Assembly: GCF_008831545.1 (NCBI RefSeq)
Contig: NZ_CP044523.1
Span: 3,162,001-3,226,000 of the forward strand
Length of the DNA: 64,000 nt
DNA from: Halorussus halophilus
GTDB lineage: Archaea > Halobacteriota > Halobacteria > Halobacteriales > Haladaptataceae
Direction: 5' to 3'
The notes below the pieces were generated by a model. It was not told where the DNA came from. It saw only the letters and a list, made by a program, of their open reading frames with translations, and did not search any database. Each line of letters opens with the position of its first letter. Positions within the stretch are counted from its first letter, which is position 1. The translations under genes and the position numbers were made by a program. Below, in pieces: positions 25,095-33,736 of the stretch.

Positions 25095-25937
25095 ATGGAT
25101 TATCCCGAGTCTCGGCGGGCGCTGGTCGAGGAGCGCCTCGAAGCAGTCCTCGACCGCGTCGAGCCGACGGAACTCTCCGAGGAGGTCCGCCACGTCGCGC
25201 TGTCGGGGGGCAAGCGCGTCCGGCCGACCGTCACGGTGCTGGCCTGCGAGGCGGCAGGTGGTGACACCGAAGACGCGGTCGATTTCGCGGTGGGTGTAGA
25301 ACTCGTCCACGATGCCTCGCTAGTCATCGACGACATTATCGACCGCTCGGACGTGCGCAGGGGGAGTGCCAGCGCGTGGGCCGAGTACGGCCACGGCCCG
25401 GCAATCATCGCCAGCGACGGCTTGCTGGGGGAAGCGTTCGGTCTCTTCTCGAAGGACCCCCGTGCGACAGAGGCAGTCGCCGAAGCAATGGTCGAACTCG
25501 GCGAAGGCGAAGCCACAGAACTCGTCGCCAAGCCGACTGACGAGGCGGAGTACATGCAACTCGCGCGCCGGAAGACCGGTGCGCTCTTTCGGGCGGCCGC
25601 CGAGTTGGGCGCAATCGCGGCCGACGCCTCGCCCGAGACGGTCGAAGCGTTCGGCGAGTACGCGGAGAGAGTCGGCATCGCCTTCCAGATTCGGGATGAC
25701 GTTCTCGACGCGACTGCCGACGCCGACGACCTCGGAAAGCCGACCGGTCAGGACGAAGAAATCGGTCGCCCCTCCGTCGTCCAAGTGACCGACTTAGACG
25801 CCGCGGAGGCCAACGAACTCGCACACGAACAGTCGGAGGCGGCTCTGTCGGCACTCGACCGCGCGGAGACGCCCGACGACGAAGCGACCGGCTATCTGCG
25901 AGACCTCGCGGAGTTCGTCGTCACACGAGAGAGATAA
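25095..25937 (+). CDS. Polyprenyl (isoprenyl) diphosphate synthase
   Basis: The 280-residue all-helical enzyme has the substrate motif GGKRVRP (about 37-43), the first Asp-rich motif DDIID (about 80-84) and the second, QIRDDVLD (about 199-206). It condenses isopentenyl diphosphate with an allylic diphosphate to make lipid or quinone chains. The first Asp-rich region is DDIIDRSD rather than DDxxxxD, which is short and compatible with geranylgeranyl or longer products; the chain length cannot be fixed. ATG 25095 (MDYPES) is preferred to a start nine codons earlier. Confidence 0.9.
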   Translation: MDYPESRRALVEERLEAVLDRVEPTELSEEVRHVALSGGKRVRPTVTVLACEAAGGDTEDAVDFAVGVELVHDASLVIDDIIDRSDVRRGSASAWAEYGHGPAIIASDGLLGEAFGLFSKDPRATEAVAEAMVELGEGEATELVAKPTDEAEYMQLARRKTGALFRAAAELGAIAADASPETVEAFGEYAERVGIAFQIRDDVLDATADADDLGKPTGQDEEIGRPSVVQVTDLDAAEANELAHEQSEAALSALDRAETPDDEATGYLRDLAEFVVTRER

Positions 25938-25940
25938 TTT

Positions 25941-27044
25941 TCAACTCGGCTTCGCTCGTTTTGCCTGTCGAGATTCTGCGATAGCGAACGCGAGCGTGCT
26001 GGCGAGTCCGAGCAAGGTACCGACGGTAAGCATGACCGCGAGGTAAGTCAGTCTGGGCAGACCAAGCGGTACTCGTTGGAGGAAGAAGGCACTAATCGCG
26101 TGCAACACGACGGCGATGGCCAGCACGTAGAACGGCGCGTTGAGGTAGCGCCACCGGAATCGGTCTGCCAGATACTCGTCGGTAATCTGGCCGAGACTGG
26201 TCGTGATACCGGCGGCGGTGAACCACGTCACCGCGCCGTAGACGAGCGAGGCTAGCACCGTGGTTGGACCGACTTCGCCTCCGACTTGGCTCTTGACCGT
26301 CTCCAACGTCTCGACGCCTTGGACGCCGCCGACGACGAGGAGGGCGGCCGCGATGACGTAGGTGATAATCGTCACGCGACCCGCGTAGAGGCTGTTTCGA
26401 GCTTTTTCGGCGGCCCGGTCGAGCAGCCGTTCGACGCCTAGTCCTCTTCCGAGGACGTAGAGACCGAGCAGTCCCGAGACCATCCCGAAGACCGCCGCGC
26501 CGGTCAGGCCCATCCACTGGGAGACGACTGCCAGCGGGTAGATGAGTAGGAGGATTCCCAGCGGGACGAGAATCGTTCCGCGCGTCTCGGGGTCGTCCAA
26601 CACCTGCTTGATGGTGTAATACATCGATTCGAGGTCCTGCGCCTGCCGGACGACCACGCGCCGGACGCCATCGACGGGCACCCGCGAGCGGATGACCGGG
26701 ATGACGCTCTCGTCCTGTGCGCCGTCGGTGCAGATGATAGCCTGCACTTCTTCGCTGGTCGAGAGACTCGCAAGCACTTCGTCCACTTCGTCACCGACTG
26801 CGCGGTTCGCCGCGATGTCGCTCCCCTCGACGCCCGTAACGACGGCGACTTCGACCGTCTCGTCGTCGATGCGGTCCGCGAGGTGGACGCCTTCGAACAT
26901 GACGTTCACGTCGCTGTCTTCGGGGTCCGCAGTCGCCAGCGCAACCGCTGCCGCTTCGACGTTGTCGCGGCCGATGACCGGGGTATCGAAGTCTGTCTTG
27001 CGTCCGAGGTCGTCGTCGAGGTCCACGCACAGGACCAGCAGCAT
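25941..27044 (-). CDS. DUF373 family membrane protein
   Basis: The 367-residue protein begins MLLVLCVDLDDDLGRK, the signature of archaeal DUF373. A soluble N-terminal domain (1-140) is followed by about seven membrane helices. Blocks such as GRDNVEAAAVALATADPEDSD-like and RVPVDGVRRVVVRQAQDLES are conserved in the family. It is convergent with the prenyl synthase (4 bp apart). No biochemical function is established. Confidence 0.85.
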   Translation of the reverse strand: MLLVLCVDLDDDLGRKTDFDTPVIGRDNVEAAAVALATADPEDSDVNVMFEGVHLADRIDDETVEVAVVTGVEGSDIAANRAVGDEVDEVLASLSTSEEVQAIICTDGAQDESVIPVIRSRVPVDGVRRVVVRQAQDLESMYYTIKQVLDDPETRGTILVPLGILLLIYPLAVVSQWMGLTGAAVFGMVSGLLGLYVLGRGLGVERLLDRAAEKARNSLYAGRVTIITYVIAAALLVVGGVQGVETLETVKSQVGGEVGPTTVLASLVYGAVTWFTAAGITTSLGQITDEYLADRFRWRYLNAPFYVLAIAVVLHAISAFFLQRVPLGLPRLTYLAVMLTVGTLLGLASTLAFAIAESRQAKRAKPS

Positions 27045-27174
27045 CGTCGGGGGCTACGAGTGCTACCTTTAACTCTTTTCGGGGACGTGGTTCCGACGGT
27101 TCGAACGACGCGTATCGCCCAGCCACCAGATTCGCACGCTTTTTGGGTCTCGGGACGATAAACGGCTGTAACGA

Positions 27175-28167
27175 ATGATTTCGAAGGGATGTGAACAGTG
27201 CGCCGAAGGGGGCAAGATGGTGCTGTTCGTCTACGGCTACTGCGACCAGCGCGATTGCTTCTACTGTCCGCTCGGCGAGAACCGAAAGAACGTCACGGAC
27301 GTGTACGCCAACGAGCGGAAAGTGGAAAGTGAGGAGGACGTGCTGACCGAGGCCAAGCGCATGGACGCCCTCGGCACGTCGATTACGGGTGGCGAACCGC
27401 AGGAGGCCATGGAGAAGACCTGTCGATACCTCTCCTTGCTCAAAGACGAGTTCGGCGAGGACCACCACACGCACCTCTACACCGGCATCACGGGCGGCCG
27501 CGAGAACATGCGCCGCCTCTCAGAGGCCGGACTGGACGAGATTCGGTTCCACCCGCCGCTCGACCTCTGGGGCGACATGCACGGCACCGAGTGGGAGGAG
27601 ATTCTGTACATCGCCCGCGAAGAGGGGCTGACGCCCGCGTTCGAGATTCCGGGCATCCGTGCCGAAGAGGAATTTTTGGAGTTCTTGGACGAGGGCGCGG
27701 CCGACTTCTGCAACATCAACGAGTTCGAGATGTCCGACGGGAACTTCCGCCGGATGCAAGAAGAGGGCTACGAGCTACAGGACGGCCACATGAGTGCCGT
27801 GGAAGGCTCGAAGGACATCCTCGACAAGATGGGCGACCACGAGCGCGTCTACTTCTGCACGTCTGTCTTCAAGGACGCCGCCCAGCACCGCAACCGGATG
27901 AAGCGCATGGCCCGGAACATCCGCCGGGAGTTCGACGACGTGACCGACGACGGCACGCTCGTCTACGGCAAGACGTGGGAACCGGAAGAACGACTCGCGG
28001 AACTCGGCGTTCCCCCAGAGTTCTATACGGTCAAGTCCGACCACGTCGAGATAGCGTGGTGGCTCTTAGAAGAGATGGTCGAGGAAGGCGACGTAGAGAC
28101 CGGCGAAATCGTCGAGCAGTATCCGACGTACGACGGGCAGGTCGTCGAGCGGACGCCGCTCGCCTGA
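27175..28167 (+). CDS. Radical SAM protein
   Basis: The 330-residue protein has N-terminal cysteines CEQC (6-9) and a cluster motif C23-DQRD-C28-FY-C31, i.e. CX4CX2C rather than the usual CX3CX2C. Then follow a GGEP motif (about 73-76) for SAM and a TIM-barrel-like body. Such enzymes cleave S-adenosylmethionine with a 4Fe-4S cluster to start radical chemistry. The substrate is not predictable, although the family is well conserved in haloarchaea. It is divergent from the DUF373 gene with 130 bp between them. Confidence 0.85.
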   Translation: MISKGCEQCAEGGKMVLFVYGYCDQRDCFYCPLGENRKNVTDVYANERKVESEEDVLTEAKRMDALGTSITGGEPQEAMEKTCRYLSLLKDEFGEDHHTHLYTGITGGRENMRRLSEAGLDEIRFHPPLDLWGDMHGTEWEEILYIAREEGLTPAFEIPGIRAEEEFLEFLDEGAADFCNINEFEMSDGNFRRMQEEGYELQDGHMSAVEGSKDILDKMGDHERVYFCTSVFKDAAQHRNRMKRMARNIRREFDDVTDDGTLVYGKTWEPEERLAELGVPPEFYTVKSDHVEIAWWLLEEMVEEGDVETGEIVEQYPTYDGQVVERTPLA

Positions 28168-28186
28168 ATTTTCTGTTCTCTTTTCC

Positions 28187-28756
28187 TCACTCCCACAGAA
28201 ATCGCGGCACGAAAAGCATCCCGACCAGCCCAGTCGTCACGCCGACCAGTGCGAGCGCGAGAATACTCGGTTTCGTACCCAGCGTTCGCACCGAGAGACC
28301 GACTACGAACAGGCCGGCCGACCCCGCGAACACGACGGCCTGCACGCACCGATTACAGGCCAGCGACCGCTCCTGTAACGACTTCAGCGTCGTCACCGCA
28401 CTGAAGAGTAGTGCCCCGGCGGCGAGTACGTAGTCGGGGACGAGGACGTACCAGTAGAGCGAGCAAGCGAGTGCGACGAGTGCGAGGAGACCCCACAGCA
28501 CTCCGCTCGTCAGCATCCGGCGTCGAATCGCTCGGACGCGGTCGGAAACGAACACTGCGACGTACAGCGCGCCGACGGCCGAGAATCCGGCGGCGGCCCA
28601 GAACTCGTTTTGCGCGTACGGTGGCGCGTCTAGCACGGAAAAGCCCGCAAATGCGACCCAGACCAAGCCGACGAGGAGCGTACGAAGTGACCGCCCGGTA
28701 TTCCTCTCGTGCCACTTGCGCCCCTCGGCGTCGTCCACGTCGCTACTCGCGGGCAC
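28187..28756 (-). CDS. Five- to six-span membrane protein
   Basis: The protein has hydrophobic segments spread over the C-terminal 155 residues and a soluble acidic N terminus. Two cysteines lie in ACNRCVQAVVF (CX2C). I chose GTG 28756 (start PASSDVDDAEG) because the ten residues after an upstream ATG at 28786 are rich in Cys and Arg. It is convergent with the radical SAM gene. No family is recognised. Confidence 0.65.
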   Translation of the reverse strand: MPASSDVDDAEGRKWHERNTGRSLRTLLVGLVWVAFAGFSVLDAPPYAQNEFWAAAGFSAVGALYVAVFVSDRVRAIRRRMLTSGVLWGLLALVALACSLYWYVLVPDYVLAAGALLFSAVTTLKSLQERSLACNRCVQAVVFAGSAGLFVVGLSVRTLGTKPSILALALVGVTTGLVGMLFVPRFLWE

Positions 28757-28849
28757 AGTCCTACTACGACGACAACGACATTTCAAGGTTATCGCCGTCG
28801 AAACTGGCCGGAGCGATTATACTGACGGCTACCGAGACTGTGATTCGTC

Positions 28850-29059
28850 ATGCCACACTCCGTGTTCAACCGAGAGACCCTGCTCGACATTACGGTGAAC
28901 ATCATCCCGCTGGTCATCCTGTTCTTCTTCATCGTGCTGTTTCTCCTGCGTTCACCGTGGCCACAGAACCTCTTCTTCGAAATCGTCGGTCTCGGTCTGA
29001 CGATAATCCCGTTCGTTCTGCTCGCTATCCTGACCTACATCGCGGCCCAGTATCTCTGA
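28850..29059 (+). CDS. Small two-span membrane protein (DUF6684-like)
   Basis: The 69-residue protein starts MPHSVFNRETLLDITVNI. Two strong hydrophobic helices (about 15-34 and 41-66) are separated by RSPWPQNLF. It resembles the small proteins found next to haloarchaeal terminal-oxidase genes, but none is present here. A TATA-like GATTATACTG lies about 35 bp upstream. Confidence 0.65.
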   Translation: MPHSVFNRETLLDITVNIIPLVILFFFIVLFLLRSPWPQNLFFEIVGLGLTIIPFVLLAILTYIAAQYL

Positions 29060-29193
29060 AATCAGTTACTTTTCGAGAGCGCATTCACGACTTGCTAGCC
29101 ACTCGCAAAATTACTACGTAGCCGCTCTGTCTATCACTTTCACTTCCGCCGCGCTAGGCTGAGGTTGATAACCTCTCCGGAGAAGAATAGGAT

Positions 29194-29376
29194 ATGATAA
29201 TTGAATTCGACCGAGTAGAACGCGACGCTCCCCAGCGCGACTCCAGTGTTTCGCTCGACGTGACCGGCGTCGAGACCGACCGAATCGCGGAGTACGTAGA
29301 CGAGTGGTTCGACGACGTAGATGACCTTCATTTCGAGTGCAAGGGCGAACAGACGTTCCTCGTCGCCGGGGAATAG
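29194..29376 (+). CDS. Small acidic protein, 60 aa
   Basis: The protein starts MIIEFDRVERDAPQRD, contains WFDDVDDLHFECKG and ends FLVAGE. It is soluble and acidic, with no recognised family. The upstream region has TATCACTTTCACTTC at about 29133, close to the motif found before radA and rpa, though the TATA box is less clear here. Confidence 0.55.
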   Translation: MIIEFDRVERDAPQRDSSVSLDVTGVETDRIAEYVDEWFDDVDDLHFECKGEQTFLVAGE

Positions 29377-29684
29377 CCGGCTACACAGAGGCAGTCAGCA
29401 GTACGGAGGCGGTAGCGGTACGGAGGCGGTAGCGGTACGGAGGCGGTAGCGGTACGGAGGCGGTAGTCGCACCACCGAGTTCCACCGCGAACTGAGGCGG
29501 CGCGCAGCGCGCCGCCGCCGAATGAGCGGGACAAGGAACCCGCAGAAGAGCGCGCTTCGCGCGCTCTGTCGCGGGTGACGCAGGCTTTTCATCAACGTTT
29601 TGCCAGCGCAGCGCCGCCTGCGGCGGCGCAAGCGCAGCAAAAGGTTGCGGAAGTGTTTAGGTAGGTGGGCAAGTAGCCTCTCGC
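29377..29684 (+). repeat. Dispersed element C with a 17-bp tandem repeat
   Basis: No gene is supported in this 308-bp gap. From 29401 to 29466 there are four near-perfect units of GGTACGGAGGCGGTAGC, then TCGCACCA, several perfect GC hairpins (e.g. GGCGGCGC near 29492 and GAGCGCGCTTCGCGCGCTC near 29548), TTTTCATCAACGTTTTGCC, another hairpin and AGCAAAAGG at about 29644. The right end matches element E in sequence and order. Confidence 0.75.
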
Positions 29685-30155
29685 ATGTCGGACTGTCCAC
29701 TTGCCGACGATTGCCCGAGTTTTCAGGAGCGAATAGAGGGTATGGGGTGTGACCACTACGGTAACCGCGGCGGTGCCGAATGGTGCCAGCACTACAACCA
29801 GCCCATCCGCGAGCTCAAGACTGCACCCGTCAAGCTAGGCGAAGAGGTCGTCATCGAAGTTAACGACATCCACGAGAGCGGTGCAGGCGTCGGCCGAACC
29901 GACGACGGGTTCATCGTCATGGTCGATGGCATTCTGCCGGAAGCTCGCGCGAAGGTGGAGATTACCAACGTCATGTCGAACCACGCACGCGCCGAGGAAA
30001 TCGAGCGCCTGCCGATGGAAGAAGAAGAGGCGGAAGACGACGACACCGACGAGACCGAAGCGGACGCTGACGCCGACGCCGACAATTCGGACGATTCCGA
30101 CGGCAGCACGAAGCGCCAGCGACTCGGCAGTCGTGACAACTTCTGGGGAAGCTAA
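29685..30155 (+). CDS. TRAM-domain protein with N-terminal cysteine cluster
   Basis: The 156-residue protein starts with four cysteines (DCPLADDCPSF, GCDHYG, WCQHY; residues 4-34), probably a metal site. A TRAM domain (about 47-105) with EVNDIHESGAGVGR and FIVMVDGILPEARAKVEI follows, then a low-complexity Asp/Glu tail (EADADADADNSDDSD). TRAM domains bind RNA, and stand-alone TRAM proteins in archaea act as RNA chaperones. It precedes the Tfx gene on the same strand. Confidence 0.88.
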   Translation: MSDCPLADDCPSFQERIEGMGCDHYGNRGGAEWCQHYNQPIRELKTAPVKLGEEVVIEVNDIHESGAGVGRTDDGFIVMVDGILPEARAKVEITNVMSNHARAEEIERLPMEEEEAEDDDTDETEADADADADNSDDSDGSTKRQRLGSRDNFWGS

Positions 30156-30305
30156 CCCGGCGCACACCCGGAAGCGTGGGGTGGACAGTCCCAACCGTGT
30201 GCGTCGCCGCGGGTTTTTTCGTGCCGAGTGCGTAGCACTGCCTATGGAACGCGCTACAGTGTCGGAACGGGCGACAGCGGAGTTGGCTCTCGCGGAGGAG
30301 TGGCC

Positions 30306-30782
30306 GTGACCGCGCCCGACCCCGACGAGTTGCTGGACCGCGCCGGGTTCGACGCCGAGTCGAGCGTCCTCACCCGCAGACAGGCGGAGGTGCTGGCGTT
30401 GCGCGAGCGCGGGGTCGCACAGGCGGCCATCGCCGACCACCTCGGCACCTCGCGTGCGAACGTCTCCAGCATCGAGGCGAGCGCCCGCGACAACGTTCGG
30501 AAAGCCCGCGAAACGGTGGCGTTCGCCGAAGCACTGCGCGCACCCGTCCGCATCGTCGTGGAGGCCGGGACCGACCTCTACGACGTGCCGTCGCGGGTCT
30601 ACGACGCCTGCGACGAGGCGGGCGTCAAGGTCAACCACGCGGCACCGGAACTGATGAAGCGCGTGAGCGACGAAGCCGGGGACGCAGTGAGCGGTCGAGA
30701 AGTGCAGGACGACCTCCTACTCGGCGTGACCACCGACGGCGCAGTCACCGTTCGTCACTCTCACGACAGCGGGCGCGAGTGA
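30306..30782 (+). CDS. Tfx-family DNA-binding regulator
   Basis: The 158-residue protein from GTG 30306 has the Tfx helix-turn-helix (SVLTRRQAEVLALRERGVAQ..DHLGTSRANVSSIE) near residues 18-60, and a C-terminal ligand-like domain (APVRIVVEAGTDLYDVPSRVYDACDEAGVKVN). Tfx proteins regulate metal- or molybdenum-related genes in archaea; the target here is unknown. GTG 30306 overlaps the stop of a 21-codon frame starting at 30244 (GTGA overlap). GTG 30300 is also possible. Confidence 0.85.
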   Translation: MTAPDPDELLDRAGFDAESSVLTRRQAEVLALRERGVAQAAIADHLGTSRANVSSIEASARDNVRKARETVAFAEALRAPVRIVVEAGTDLYDVPSRVYDACDEAGVKVNHAAPELMKRVSDEAGDAVSGREVQDDLLLGVTTDGAVTVRHSHDSGRE

Positions 30783-30863
30783 ACCGAAGCGCAACTGACG
30801 ACTGTACCAACGCTTCTGACCGCGACCCTGAGAGCTTTTACCTAGGGAGCAAACTATGCGAGC

Positions 30864-31649
30864 ATGGACCTCGGAATCGAAGGCAATTCGGCACTGGTAA
30901 CGGCGAGTTCGAGTGGATTGGGACGCGCCTCGGCGAAGGCGCTCGCGACAGAGGGCGCGAACGTTGCCATCTGCTCGCGCGGCGGCGAGAAACTCGAAGA
31001 AGCGAGAGAAGAAATCGACGAAGTCGGCGACGGCGACGTACTGGCTGTCGAGTGCGACATCACCGACCCCGACGAAATCGAAGCGCTGGTCGAGACGACA
31101 GTCTCCGAGTTCGGCGGCCTGGACCACCTCGTCACCTCGGCGGGCGGCCCGCCGAGTGGCCCCTTCCTCGACACGACCGAACGCGACTGGTACGAGGCCT
31201 ACGACCTGCTCGTGATGAGTGCCGTCTGGTTGACCAAGCAGGCACACCCGCACCTCGTGGAGAGCGACGCCGGAACCGTGGTGAACATCACTTCCACGAG
31301 CGTCCGCGAGGCTATCGACGGTCTCGTCCTCTCGAACGCGGTTCGACGCGGCGTCATCGGCCTGATGAAGACACAGGCCCGCGAGTTCGCGCCGGACGTG
31401 CGGGTCAACGCCGTTCTACCGGGCGCTCACGAGACGCCACGCATTCAGGAACTCGTGGAGGCCGCCGTCGAGCGCGGCGAGTACGACAGCTACGACGAGG
31501 GCCTAGCGGCGTGGGCCGAAGACATTCCACTGGACCGGGTCGGCGACCCACAGGAACTCGGAGACGCCATCACCTTCCTCTCCAGCGACCGCGCAAGTTT
31601 CGTCAACGGCGTGGCGATGCCCGTCGATGGCGGGCGACTACGAAGTTAG
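30864..31649 (+). CDS. SDR-family oxidoreductase
   Basis: The 261-residue Rossmann enzyme has the cofactor motif TASSSGLGRASAKA (about 12-25) and CDITDPDE for the adenine-binding Asp. NAG is replaced by TSAGGPPSG. In place of the usual YxxxK, the catalytic region reads STSVREAIDGLVLSNAVR with Ser and no tyrosine at the expected site. This deviant pattern is shared with the 3-oxoacyl-ACP reductase-like group annotated in archaea. The terminal FVNGVAMPVDGGRLRS is typical. Activity without the Tyr is uncertain. It ends 3 bp before dph6. Confidence 0.82.
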   Translation: MDLGIEGNSALVTASSSGLGRASAKALATEGANVAICSRGGEKLEEAREEIDEVGDGDVLAVECDITDPDEIEALVETTVSEFGGLDHLVTSAGGPPSGPFLDTTERDWYEAYDLLVMSAVWLTKQAHPHLVESDAGTVVNITSTSVREAIDGLVLSNAVRRGVIGLMKTQAREFAPDVRVNAVLPGAHETPRIQELVEAAVERGEYDSYDEGLAAWAEDIPLDRVGDPQELGDAITFLSSDRASFVNGVAMPVDGGRLRS

Positions 31650-31652
31650 AGT

Positions 31653-32378
31653 ATGGTGACAGACTCCACGCCGACCATCCTGTCGTGGAGCGGCGGCAAG
31701 GACGCCGCGTTCGCACTCTACGAGATGCGCCGCGGGGCGAATGGCGACGCCGAGGAAGGCGACACTGAAGAGAGCGACACCGACGTACTCGAACTGCTCA
31801 CGACCGTCTCCGAAGCGACTGACCGCTCAAGCATGCACGGCGTCCGCCGCGAGTTGTACGAGCAACAGGCCGACGCAGTCGGCCTGCCGCTTCGAGTCGT
31901 GGAACTCCCCGCAGACACCTCGAACGACGACTACGAGCGCGTCATGGCCGACGTAATGACCGACTACGAGCGTCAGGGCGTCGAGCAGGTCGCCTTTGCC
32001 GACTTGTTTCTCGAAGACGTGCGAAGCTATCGGGAGCAACGACTCGGCGACACCGAAGTCGAGGGCTACTGGCCAGTCTGGGGCCGAAACACCGACGAGT
32101 TCGCCGAACAGTTCCTCGCCGCAGGCTTCGAGGCGACGGCCGTCACCGTCGATGGCGAACTACTGGACGAATCGTTCGCGGGGCGTCGATTCGACGCCGA
32201 CTTTCTCGGGGACCTGCCAGACGACGTAGACCCCTGCGGCGAGTACGGCGAGTTCCACACCTTCGTCCACGACGGCCCGATTTTCGACCGTCCTGTCGCC
32301 GTCGAGACGGGCGAGACCGTAACCAGAGAGGTCGGCGACGGCGAGTTCCACTACTGCGACCTGCTCCCTTCGGAGTGA
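31653..32378 (+). CDS. dph6: Diphthine-ammonia ligase
   Basis: The 241-residue protein has the PP-loop ATP site SGGKD (13-17), MHGVRRELYEQQADAVGLPL (about 56-75) and the family blocks EGYWPVWGRNT and DPCGEYGEFHTFVHDGP. Dph6 amidates diphthine on translation elongation factor 2, the last step of diphthamide synthesis. An acidic insert (GDAEEGDTEESDTD) lies near residue 30-43. The start lies 3 bp after the SDR stop, so the two may be co-transcribed. Confidence 0.92.
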   Translation: MVTDSTPTILSWSGGKDAAFALYEMRRGANGDAEEGDTEESDTDVLELLTTVSEATDRSSMHGVRRELYEQQADAVGLPLRVVELPADTSNDDYERVMADVMTDYERQGVEQVAFADLFLEDVRSYREQRLGDTEVEGYWPVWGRNTDEFAEQFLAAGFEATAVTVDGELLDESFAGRRFDADFLGDLPDDVDPCGEYGEFHTFVHDGPIFDRPVAVETGETVTREVGDGEFHYCDLLPSE

Positions 32379-32381
32379 GTC

Positions 32382-32651
32382 TCAGGACTCGATCTTCTCG
32401 ACGATTTTCGTCGCCTGTTCTCTGGCTTTGTCTTCACCGACGCTCTTCTTGACGAGGACGCTCTGGACTTCCCACTCGTCGCTGTCTTTTCGTTTGCCCG
32501 TTCTGACTTCTGCACCTTCCGACACGTCGCGGGCCGCGTTCGCGGCCCAATCCGGCGTTCGAATCTCGTCGAACTCGTCGGGGTCGCGGAACCGGACGTG
32601 GATGAACTCGTCTTCTGTTTCGACCGTCTGAATGTCGGGCGTGCGAGGCAT
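32382..32651 (-). CDS. Conserved small acidic protein, 89 aa
   Basis: From ATG 32651 the protein begins MPRTPDIQTVETEDEFIHV and contains EIRTPDWAANAARDVSEGAEVRTG and SVLVKKSVGEDKAREQA. It looks like the uncharacterised haloarchaeal family of the same length with an RFRDPDEFDEIRTPDWA core. The extension to an ATG at 32738 is unlikely. It is convergent with dph6 (3 bp). Confidence 0.7.
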   Translation of the reverse strand: MPRTPDIQTVETEDEFIHVRFRDPDEFDEIRTPDWAANAARDVSEGAEVRTGKRKDSDEWEVQSVLVKKSVGEDKAREQATKIVEKIES

Positions 32652-32718
32652 GGCACACGAGGTACAACGGACTGCTGCAAAAGCAAACTGGCCGTCAGCA
32701 CCCGCCGAAGAATCGGCG

Positions 32719-33735
32719 TCAGAATTCGCCGCGCTCACGAAGCGCGGCGACTACCTCTCGTACGCGCTGGGCGTCGTCTTTCGGCACGACCAACACTCGG
32801 TCGTCGTACGCGGCGACGACCACATCCTCGACTCCGACGACGCTGACGTGCGTCTCGCCATCGCCAGCGACGACGTTGCCTTCCCCATCGATGCTGATAC
32901 CCTCACCGAGGAGGACGTTGCCGTCGTCGTCTGTCTCGACGACCCGTTCGAGCGCGTCCCACGACCCCAAGTCGTCCCAGTCGAACTCGGCCGGGACGAC
33001 GTAGGCGTCGTCTGTGCGCTCCATCACTGCGTAGTCGATGCTGACCGATTCGACCTCCGCGAAGCCTCGTTCGGGGGCGCCAGCCTCCAACGCGTCCACG
33101 AGCGGTGCGAGCGGCGAGTCGGTGGCCTCGCGAAGCAGCGCGTCGGGCGTCCACGCGAACAGTCCGGCGTTCCAGTAGAACCCCGATTCGACGAATTTCT
33201 CTGCGGTCTCCCGGTCGGGTTTCTCGCGGAACTGTTCGATTTCGGCATAGTCGGCGTTCGAATTGTTAGGCTCGATGTAGCCGTACCCCGTAGCGGGTCG
33301 GGTCGGTTCTACGCCGAAGGTGACTAGCCCCTCTGTTTCGACTGCAACGCGGGTCGCTTCGCGGGCGGTTACTTCGAAGTCGTCACCGACGACGTGGTCG
33401 CTCGGGACACAGAGGACGACGCAGTCGCCGACTTCCGCTCCGATTCGATGCGTCGCGTACGCGAGCGCCGGGCCGGTGTCCTTGGCAATCGGTTCCACGA
33501 GAACGTCTGCTTCCGGGACTTCCTCTCGCACGCGCTCGGCGTGCGAATCAGCGGTCGAGACGAAGATTTCGTCGGCGAACGAGACGCGCTCGACTGTCCG
33601 GGCGAGGAGGGATTCGTCGTCGTCAGCCCCGAGCGAGAGGAACTGCTTCGGTCGGTCGGAGCGACTCGCAGGGTACAGTCTCGTGCCGGTGCCGCCAGCC
33701 ATCACGAGTGCGACGATAGGGACGTTTTCCTGCAT
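32719..33735 (-). CDS. Mannose-1-phosphate guanylyltransferase
   Basis: The 338-residue protein starts MQENVPIVALVMAGGTGTRL and has the nucleotidyltransferase loop AGGTGTRLYPASRSDRPKQF (about 13-32), PIAKDTGPALA and VPSDHVVGDD, and the sugar-phosphate motif FREKPDRETA. The C-terminal GSWDALERVVETDDDGNVLLGE matches GDP-mannose pyrophosphorylase, which makes GDP-mannose for surface glycans and N-glycosylation. ATG 33735 fits the family N terminus; the 186 residues of open frame upstream are antisense-like. Its stop reaches into the preceding gene region without a conflict. Confidence 0.9.
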   Translation of the reverse strand: MQENVPIVALVMAGGTGTRLYPASRSDRPKQFLSLGADDDESLLARTVERVSFADEIFVSTADSHAERVREEVPEADVLVEPIAKDTGPALAYATHRIGAEVGDCVVLCVPSDHVVGDDFEVTAREATRVAVETEGLVTFGVEPTRPATGYGYIEPNNSNADYAEIEQFREKPDRETAEKFVESGFYWNAGLFAWTPDALLREATDSPLAPLVDALEAGAPERGFAEVESVSIDYAVMERTDDAYVVPAEFDWDDLGSWDALERVVETDDDGNVLLGEGISIDGEGNVVAGDGETHVSVVGVEDVVVAAYDDRVLVVPKDDAQRVREVVAALRERGEF

Positions 33736-33736
33736 C

